In this document: positions 54,060-59,527 of the stretch, one piece after another
Position numbering within the stretch: the stretch's first letter is position 1
Layout: each line of letters starts with the position of its first letter
Origin: an uncultured Bacteroidales bacterium
GTDB lineage: Bacteria > Bacteroidota > Bacteroidia > Bacteroidales > UBA932
Assembly (NCBI GenBank): GCA_947179325.1
Contig: CAMXAU010000017.1
Span: 1-59,527, forward strand
Direction of reading: 5' to 3'
Length of the DNA: 59,527 nt
Position numbers and translations under genes: made by a program
Notes under the pieces: generated by a model
Told to the model about the DNA's origin: nothing
The model's input: only the letters and a program-made list of their open reading frames with translations
Database searches by the model: none

Positions 54060-54752
54060 ATGACGAAAGGTAATATCCTTATTGTGGATGACGAGGCTGA
54101 TATAAGGGAAATCCTGCAGTTCAATCTTGAAAATGCCGGCTATGAAGTAGATGAGGCTTCTTCTGCGGAAGAGGCCTTGAGGTTTTTATCTCCGTCCCAT
54201 GACATGATTCTCCTGGATGTGATGATGGAGGGCATGTCCGGATTCAAGATGGCGGAAATCCTCCGTAAGGAAAAGAACAACAATATCCCGATTGTCTTCC
54301 TTACTGCAAAGAATGCTGAAAAGGACATGCTTGCCGGCTTTTCTGCCGGCGGGGACGACTATATCAGCAAGCCATTCTCGATAAATGAGGTAATCGCAAG
54401 GGTCAATGCTGTCCTGCGCAGAAGCACAATGCCCCAGGCGGAGCCAGGAGGGCAGGACATGCTGGTTGCCGGCAAGGTCAGCATAGACGTAGCCTCCAAG
54501 ATGGTCTATGCGGACGGTAAGCCTGTCGTGCTTTCAAAGAAAGAGTTCGAGATCCTCTATCTGCTGGCAAGCCATAGGGGGGAGATCTTCTCCAGGGATG
54601 CAATCATAGATGAGCTTTGGAAAGATGCTCCTTATGTGCTTGGACGCACCGTAGATGTGCATATTGCCAGGATAAGGGGGAAACTTGGCGACTACAAGAA
54701 TTATATTGTCAACCGTTCGGGATACGGGTATAGTTTCAATCCAGTTGAGTAG
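54060..54752 (+). CDS. OmpR/PhoB-family response regulator
   Basis: This 230-residue protein has a receiver domain with Asp-Asp at 10-11, phosphoacceptor Asp53 (ILLDVMM), Thr in 'VFLTAK' and Lys in 'YISKPFS'. A winged-helix DNA-binding domain follows ('LSKKEFEILYLLASHRGEIFSRDAI', 'GRTVDVHIARIRGKLG', 'NRSGYGYSF'). It pairs with the kinase gene starting one base after its stop. The PhoB-like type, next to a possible phosphoesterase, is suggestive of phosphate control but not proof. Confidence 0.95.
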   Translation: MTKGNILIVDDEADIREILQFNLENAGYEVDEASSAEEALRFLSPSHDMILLDVMMEGMSGFKMAEILRKEKNNNIPIVFLTAKNAEKDMLAGFSAGGDDYISKPFSINEVIARVNAVLRRSTMPQAEPGGQDMLVAGKVSIDVASKMVYADGKPVVLSKKEFEILYLLASHRGEIFSRDAIIDELWKDAPYVLGRTVDVHIARIRGKLGDYKNYIVNRSGYGYSFNPVE

Positions 54753-54753
54753 C

Positions 54754-55749
54754 ATGTCATTAAGGTCACGTCTCGGGCTTGTGAGAAAGCCTGTTGCAAA
54801 AATAGTCAGCTTTGAAGAGCAGTCTTTCAAGAGAATCCTGCTGTCGTTCTCGGCCGTATTCGCAGCATTTGCGGTTCTTGTCATTGCGGCCCAGTACTGC
54901 ATTGATACTTTCTATTCCGGCGAATTCCCGTCTTATCTCCTGTTTTTTGTCATAGTCGCAGTGCTGTGTGTCGCGGCCCTGATCTCTATATTCATCATCT
55001 CGAAATATTTTGACAACGGCATTTCCAGGCTCCATGACAGGATCAACCAGGAACGGGAGAAGTACAGGGAGATGAAGCAGCAGATGTCCAATAATGTCGC
55101 ACATGAACTGCGTACGCCTGTCAGCAGCATAAGGGGATATCTGGAGACGTTGTCGACATGCAGTAACATTGACCCGGAGCGTAAGAAGAATTTCATTGAC
55201 AGAGCCTATCTGCAGAGCATAAGGCTGTCGGATCTCATACGTGACATAGCCTTGATTACAAAGATAGAGGAGGCTTCTGACCAGCTTGTGAAGGAGAGGC
55301 TTAACGTAAGAAGGATAGCGGAGGAGGTCTTTGACGAACTGAGGGATTCAATAATTGAAAAGGGTGACGTCATCGAGAACACCCTTCCCGCAGACCTTAC
55401 CCTGAAAGGTAACCAGACGCTCATATATGCAATCTTCCGCAATCTTGTTGAGAACAGCATAAAATATGGCGGTAAGCATATCACTATCCACATTGAATGC
55501 ACTGTAAAACGGGACGGGACCTGTGACTTCATATATTATGATACCGGCATAGGTGTCCATAAGGAGCACCGGGAACGTATATTTGAACGTTTCTACCGCA
55601 TTTCAGAGGGGCGTACAAGGGATGCAGGCGGCTCAGGCCTTGGCCTTTCGATTGTAAGGAATGCGATTGCGTTCCATGGCGGGACGATATCTGCCAGCCG
55701 CCATAATGGCGGAGGACTGGAATATAACTTTACAATGAAATCCGAATAG
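54754..55749 (+). CDS. Sensor histidine kinase
   Basis: This 331-residue kinase has two membrane segments (about 29-49 and 60-82) with a very short loop between them, so no large external sensor. The linker is coiled. The H-box 'NNVAHELRTPVSS' has phosphoacceptor His117. The ATPase domain has N-box 'FRNLVENSIKYGG', G1 'DTGIGV', F-box 'FERFYRI' and G2 'GSGLGLSIV'. The start at 54754 is one base after the regulator stop. It is the cognate partner of that regulator. Confidence 0.95.
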   Translation: MSLRSRLGLVRKPVAKIVSFEEQSFKRILLSFSAVFAAFAVLVIAAQYCIDTFYSGEFPSYLLFFVIVAVLCVAALISIFIISKYFDNGISRLHDRINQEREKYREMKQQMSNNVAHELRTPVSSIRGYLETLSTCSNIDPERKKNFIDRAYLQSIRLSDLIRDIALITKIEEASDQLVKERLNVRRIAEEVFDELRDSIIEKGDVIENTLPADLTLKGNQTLIYAIFRNLVENSIKYGGKHITIHIECTVKRDGTCDFIYYDTGIGVHKEHRERIFERFYRISEGRTRDAGGSGLGLSIVRNAIAFHGGTISASRHNGGGLEYNFTMKSE

Positions 55750-55776
55750 CATTGCTGCTGTCCGGATTTCTTTTTT
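55737..55776 (+). terminator. Intrinsic terminator after the histidine kinase
   Basis: GAAATCCG (55737-55744) pairs with CGGATTTC (55763-55770), followed by six T. It overlaps the last codons of the kinase gene and ends this transcription unit before the convergent reductase gene. Confidence 0.7.
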
Positions 55777-55808
55777 CTGCCTGCGGCAGGCCTGGTCTTG
55801 TCTGTGGT

Positions 55809-57191
55809 CTATATGCCTCCCTTTTTCAGGCTGTCAATATACATGTCTATCTTTCTAAGCTCATGCGGAATCCTGATTCCCTGTGGACAATGCGGTACGC
55901 ATTGGTTGCATCCGATGCAGCGGTCCGCCTGCCTGTCCTTGTCGACCGCCCTGCCATAGCCTATAAGGTATGCCCGCCTTGCTTTCCTGTAGCTGTCAGA
56001 GCCTTTTACCGCGATATTCCCGTCATTCACGCATTTGTTGTAGTGGAGGAGGATTGACGGTATATCTATCCCATATGGACATGGCATGCAGTATTTGCAG
56101 TCATTGCAAGGTATGGTAGGATAGTTCATCATGAGGTCTGCTGTCTCGAAAAGGAACTTGTTCTCCTCTTCACTGAGCGGCTTCAGCGGTGAAAATGTCT
56201 TCAGGTTGTCCTGCAGGTGCTCCATGTATGTCATTCCGCTCAATACCGTCAGGACTCCTGGATGCGACCCGGCGAACCTGAATGCCCATGAGGCTATGCT
56301 CTGTGACGGCTCCCTGTCAAGCAGCCTGTCTGCGATGTTCTCCGGGACATTGGCCAGGCGCCCTCCAAGTAGCGGCTCCATTATGACTGCAGGAATCCCT
56401 CTTTTCTCCAGTTCCCCGTATAGATATTCAGCATTTGTGTTCCTCGGGTTTATCTGCTTGGCATGCTCCCAGTCAAGATAGTTGAGCTGGATCTGCACAA
56501 AATCCCAATGGTACGTCCCGTGGTTCTCAAGCAGCCAGTCAAACACCTTTATGTCTCCGTGGTATGAGAATCCGAGGTTGCGTATGCGTCCTGCCGCCCT
56601 CTCTTCCATAAGGAACTCCAGCAGGCCGTTGTCAAGGAACCTTTCCTTGAGTTCGTCCATGCCGCTGCCCATGCCGACACCATGGAGAAGCATATAGTCT
56701 ATATAGTCAACCTGGAGGTTTTCCATCGATTTGCGGTACATGGCCACGGACTCTTCCAGGCCCCATGCCGCCTTTGAGAAATTGGACAGCTTGGTAGCAA
56801 TATAGTATTTCTCCCTCGGATGCCTGCTCAGGGCTATGCCTGTAGCCTTTTCCGAGTATCCCTTGCAATAGACCGGTGATGTGTCAAAATAGTTGACACC
56901 ATGCTCGATCGCATAGTCAACAAGGCTGTTTACCATCTCCTGGTCAATGTCATTGTCGCTGTCCCGTGCGCTTCCGCCACCGATTGTAGGCCATCTCATG
57001 CATCCGTATCCCAGGAGTGACACATTGTCACCGGTTGTCGGATTGGTGCGGTATGTCATCTGGCCGTCCGTTGCTTTGGCTGATCCATTGCCGCTCCTGT
57101 TCCCGGAACATCCCGGTATTGTCCCTAATCCGGCAGCCCCGATGCCTGCCCCTGCTATCTTGAGGAATTCCCTCCTGTCTATATTCTTCAT
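55809..57191 (-). CDS. Aldo/keto reductase with C-terminal 4Fe-4S domain, Tat-type signal
   Basis: This protein has 460 residues. The start at 57191 gives a twin-arginine signal (MKNIDRREFLKIAGAG). The AKR barrel shows 'GVNYFDTSPVYCKGYSE' (catalytic Asp and Tyr), 'IATKLSNF' (Lys) and 'DYMLLHGVG' (His). The end carries two cysteine clusters: 'CNDCKYCMPCPYG' and 'CIGCNQCVPHCPQG'. Such ferredoxin-linked reductases are frequent in Bacteroidales; their substrates are mostly unknown. It follows the membrane polyferredoxin gene by 62 bases, which could supply electrons. Confidence 0.9.
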   Translation of the reverse strand: MKNIDRREFLKIAGAGIGAAGLGTIPGCSGNRSGNGSAKATDGQMTYRTNPTTGDNVSLLGYGCMRWPTIGGGSARDSDNDIDQEMVNSLVDYAIEHGVNYFDTSPVYCKGYSEKATGIALSRHPREKYYIATKLSNFSKAAWGLEESVAMYRKSMENLQVDYIDYMLLHGVGMGSGMDELKERFLDNGLLEFLMEERAAGRIRNLGFSYHGDIKVFDWLLENHGTYHWDFVQIQLNYLDWEHAKQINPRNTNAEYLYGELEKRGIPAVIMEPLLGGRLANVPENIADRLLDREPSQSIASWAFRFAGSHPGVLTVLSGMTYMEHLQDNLKTFSPLKPLSEEENKFLFETADLMMNYPTIPCNDCKYCMPCPYGIDIPSILLHYNKCVNDGNIAVKGSDSYRKARRAYLIGYGRAVDKDRQADRCIGCNQCVPHCPQGIRIPHELRKIDMYIDSLKKGGI

Positions 57192-57253
57192 CTTGTCGCC
57201 TGTTTCATTGTACGTACTTACTTGATATGCATGGTTTTTACAGCCGTGTTGCA

Positions 57254-58819
57254 TCATATTTCATGGTGCACCATGTTGCCCTCCACGTGTATTGCGCTCA
57301 GCGGTCTTGCAGGGCAGAGATGCTCACATGCCCCGCATCCGATACAACGTTCCGGGTTTACGGCCGGAATCCTTAGTGAATCAGGGTCTTCCGGGTCCTT
57401 GCGCACAAGTCTTATCGCGCCGGCAGGGCAGTGCCTTGCACAGTTGCCGCAGCTTACATTGTCCCTGTTTACCACGCATAGCTCAAGGTCTACGACAGCG
57501 CGGCCGATCTGGATTGATGACTTTTCTTCTATTGTCACCGGATGAAATGCCCCGGCCGGACATACCTGTGAACATCTGTTGCATTCCGGTCTGCAGTAGC
57601 CGCGTTCGTATGACATCTCCGGCTGCATGAGGTGCTCCAGCGATGATGACGGTCTCAGGACATTGTTCGGGCATTCCGCCACACAAAGCTGGCATGCGGT
57701 GCAATGGCGATAGAAATGGGCATGCCCTATAGAACCAGCCGGGGTCAGGGCGGTCCCACGCTTTGGGGCCTTCTTCTTTATTATCGGTGCAAGCCCTCCG
57801 TCTGTCTTTATATCCTGTGCCTTTAATGCAGCGCTGCCGAGAACAATTGCAGATGATGTGATGAATGTCCTCCTGCCATTGTCCTGCACATTCCCGCTTT
57901 CTTTGCCGCCTGCCTTATGGGCGGCCCCCGCAGCTGCATTGCTGTCTATGCTCTTCTCCTTCTTGTCTCCTCCTGTCCCGGATGTCTTCCATGGCGGACA
58001 GAACCTGTATTCCAGTGCTCCCTCGTGGCATGTCCCGATGCAGTCCATGCAGGCAACGCACCTGCTGAGGTCTACCTTGTGCCCCTTCATGTCTATGCAT
58101 GAAGCCTTGCACTGCCTGCCGCATAGCCCGCAGTTCCTGCATTTTCCGCTGTCTATCACAATCCTGAAAAACGAGAACCGTGACACGAACCCGAGTACAG
58201 TCCCGACGGGGCATATTGTGTTGCAGTATGTCCTTCCTCCTTTCCACGCAAGATATCCTACAATGGCGAAAGTCAGGACTGCAATGATGAGCACCGGGGT
58301 ACTTCTGATCCAAATGTCAGTTGTGTAGAACGCGTAGCTGTCAAGCCTTTCTGCAAAATATGCAAGAATGTTGTTTCCGGCTGCATATACAGGTGCGAAT
58401 ATGCTGCCGGCAATTCTGCCATATGCGCTGTATGGGGCGACAAGTGCAGCAATCGAGTTCAGCCCGAGAATCATCAGTACTATAAAGGTGCAGAGTATGG
58501 CAATCCGCAGCACTCTCTTTTCCGGAGACCATGAGAATCTGAACCTGTTCTTCTTCCTGGTCCTGCCGTGAATCCATGATATGATGTCCTGCATGACTCC
58601 CATCGGGCATATGACAGAGCAATAGACCCGTCCGAAAATCAACGTGAGCAGGATAAGTGCAATCACGACAGCTGCATTTGCGGCCAGCACGGCAGGAAGA
58701 AACTGTATCTTGGCCATCCAGCCCATCCACGCCTGTATGCTCCCGGTAAAGTCAAGGAACAGCAGTGTGATGAAGAAGAAAAATATTGTCGCGAGGACAA
58801 TGCGGATTTTCCTTAGCAT
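57254..58819 (-). CDS. Membrane-bound polyferredoxin (NapH/MauN-like)
   Basis: This 521-residue protein has an N-terminal region of about five membrane helices with 'GRVYCSVICPMGVMQD' (near residue 72) and 'RTYCNTICPVGTVLG', the NapH/CcoG type. A first ferredoxin part follows ('CRNCGLCGRQCKASC', 'CVACMDCIGTCHEG'). A Tat-like internal segment and four more clusters are 'CTACQLCVAECP', 'CNRCSQVCPAG', 'CGNCARHCPAG' and 'CIGCGACEHLCPA'. It probably moves electrons from the quinone pool or cytoplasm to the neighbouring reductase. The length suggests a fusion of NapH- and NapG-like parts. Confidence 0.88.
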   Translation of the reverse strand: MLRKIRIVLATIFFFFITLLFLDFTGSIQAWMGWMAKIQFLPAVLAANAAVVIALILLTLIFGRVYCSVICPMGVMQDIISWIHGRTRKKNRFRFSWSPEKRVLRIAILCTFIVLMILGLNSIAALVAPYSAYGRIAGSIFAPVYAAGNNILAYFAERLDSYAFYTTDIWIRSTPVLIIAVLTFAIVGYLAWKGGRTYCNTICPVGTVLGFVSRFSFFRIVIDSGKCRNCGLCGRQCKASCIDMKGHKVDLSRCVACMDCIGTCHEGALEYRFCPPWKTSGTGGDKKEKSIDSNAAAGAAHKAGGKESGNVQDNGRRTFITSSAIVLGSAALKAQDIKTDGGLAPIIKKKAPKRGTALTPAGSIGHAHFYRHCTACQLCVAECPNNVLRPSSSLEHLMQPEMSYERGYCRPECNRCSQVCPAGAFHPVTIEEKSSIQIGRAVVDLELCVVNRDNVSCGNCARHCPAGAIRLVRKDPEDPDSLRIPAVNPERCIGCGACEHLCPARPLSAIHVEGNMVHHEI

Positions 58820-58836
58820 AATATAGTAGTTTTGCG

Positions 58837-58844
58837 CAAAGGTA
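58837..58844 (-). promoter_or_regulatory. -7 promoter element of the polyferredoxin-reductase unit
   Basis: On the minus strand the bases read TACCTTTG, a full TAnnTTTG match, 17 bases before the polyferredoxin start. Confidence 0.6.
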
Positions 58845-58859
58845 CACATTCTCGTCTAT

Positions 58860-58901
58860 ATGTAATTATATATATTACTGATATAATTGCATATATTACA
58901 T
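58860..58901. promoter_or_regulatory. AT-rich imperfect palindrome upstream of the polyferredoxin promoter
   Basis: ATGTAAT (58860-58866) mirrors ATTACAT (58895-58901), and AATTATAT mirrors ATATAATT inside it. It lies at about -30 to -70 relative to the predicted start point. It may be an operator or UP-like element. Confidence 0.35.
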
Positions 58902-59022
58902 GTCAGAAGCCCTTTGTGCCATTCTTCGCTATACCGGACGCATCCATGGCCATAGTTCATGCGGTGTATTGCACAGCACCATGACTGCGTCCGGTCTGCG
59001 TATTATGGACTATACGGGCGTG

Positions 59023-59349
59023 TCAGGCTTTCTGTTCCTCGTCCCCGACTATAATCCTGTTGGCAAGGACTTCATATACCTGCTTCTCAACTCCGTCATT
59101 GCCAGTGAACCTGGCCTGGCGCATCCTTCCGCAGACATATACCTTTTCCCCTTTCACGATACGTTCCAGGTCCCGTATGTTTTTCCCCTCCCATGCCACT
59201 ACAGAGTGCCATGTGGTCTCTACCATGTTGTCTTTTCCTATATGGTTTGTCGCCACGGAGAATCTTGCGACTTTTCCGGCAGATGTGTCGGACATGCGGA
59301 CAGTGCCGATGTTTCCCCTCAATTCAATTTTGTTCAAGTGTTGTTCCAT
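59023..59349 (-). CDS. ssb: Short single-stranded DNA-binding protein
   Basis: This 108-residue OB-fold protein has 'NKIELRGNIGTV', 'ARFSVATNH', 'TTWHSVVAWEGKN', 'GEKVYVCGRMRQARF' and 'YEVLANRIIV', the SSB core. It stops at residue 108 and lacks the long linker and the acidic DDDIPF-type tip that recruits partner proteins. It may be a secondary SSB, not the main replicative one. It is read alone on the minus strand with a TTACTTTG element about 65 bases upstream. Confidence 0.85.
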   Translation of the reverse strand: MEQHLNKIELRGNIGTVRMSDTSAGKVARFSVATNHIGKDNMVETTWHSVVAWEGKNIRDLERIVKGEKVYVCGRMRQARFTGNDGVEKQVYEVLANRIIVGDEEQKA

Positions 59350-59413
59350 AAGATTTATCCATTAGTTGTTTTCTGATTCCTCCCACTTCTTATGTGCGCA
59401 CTGCGGGACAGGG

Positions 59414-59421
59414 CAAAGTAA
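59414..59421 (-). promoter_or_regulatory. Possible -7 element for ssb
   Basis: The minus-strand sequence TTACTTTG equals the -7 element of invertible segment 1 and lies 65 bases before the ssb start. No -33 element was recognised. The last 100 bases of the window show no gene. Confidence 0.4.
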
Positions 59422-59527
59422 TGGAAAAATATTCTAAAGTTGGTTGTACCGGCATATGTCCAGTGTCGGATTTTTCTCTTTTTTATAATTTTACGGGGAC
59501 TGTAAAATTTATTTTATAGAAAATACC

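Noticed and set aside
1..59527. CRISPR arrays, rRNA or tRNA genes
   Set aside because: The larger gaps were read on both strands; no regular repeat-spacer pattern, cloverleaf or rRNA-like sequence was seen.

Overview
The window is chromosomal DNA from a Bacteroidota bacterium, most likely order Bacteroidales. The evidence is three SusC/SusD-type outer-membrane import systems, BACON-domain and DUF4302 lipoproteins, a type IX secretion sorting domain with a PorV-like partner, menaquinone genes, DUF4271/DUF2723 proteins, AT-rich leaders and Bacteroides-type promoters (TAnnTTTG). I cannot assign a genus.

Layout. 1-18.3 kb is ordinary core genome: the tail of an Rpn-type gene, a MmcQ-like protein, an ECF sigma/anti-sigma unit, split transketolase, lepA, a glycosyltransferase, menA and ubiE facing each other, a yidD-rnpA-hemD-DUF4271-SUI1 cluster, a large DUF2723 membrane protein, DUF456, an rRNA-type methyltransferase, an aminopeptidase P-like enzyme and a patatin. 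18.3-47 kb is an accessory island of two divergent, mirror-image operons. Each runs susC, susD, HExxH zinc-metallohydrolase lipoprotein, DUF4302 lipoprotein, BACON-type surface lipoprotein(s), hairpin, subtilisin. One Mpi-type serine invertase gene lies between them. 47-53 kb is a third susC/susD unit. 53-55.8 kb holds an exo/endonuclease/phosphatase-family lipoprotein with a two-component system. 55.8-59.4 kb holds an aldo/keto reductase with ferredoxin domains, a membrane polyferredoxin and a short SSB.

Main discovery. The invertase gene is enclosed by 25-bp inverted repeats (30046-30070 and 31000-31024, 22 of 25 identical). The 929-bp interior also carries one strong outward promoter next to the right repeat. 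As written, it drives the right operon and I find no comparable promoter for the left one. Inversion would move the promoter to the left operon, making a one-promoter, two-operon switch. A second candidate invertible promoter lies before the third susC: exact 17-bp inverted repeats at 46998-47014 and 47440-47456 enclose 425 bp. Its promoter has the same layout as the first, with exactly the same distance from the -7 element to the ACG of the repeat. It has no recombinase of its own, so the single invertase may control both switches.

Function. The three import systems are accompanied by proteases, a metallohydrolase and an EEP-family enzyme, with no recognisable glycoside hydrolase or polysaccharide lyase. 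Peptide, protein or glycoprotein uptake is therefore a reasonable inference, but the substrate is not shown by the sequence.
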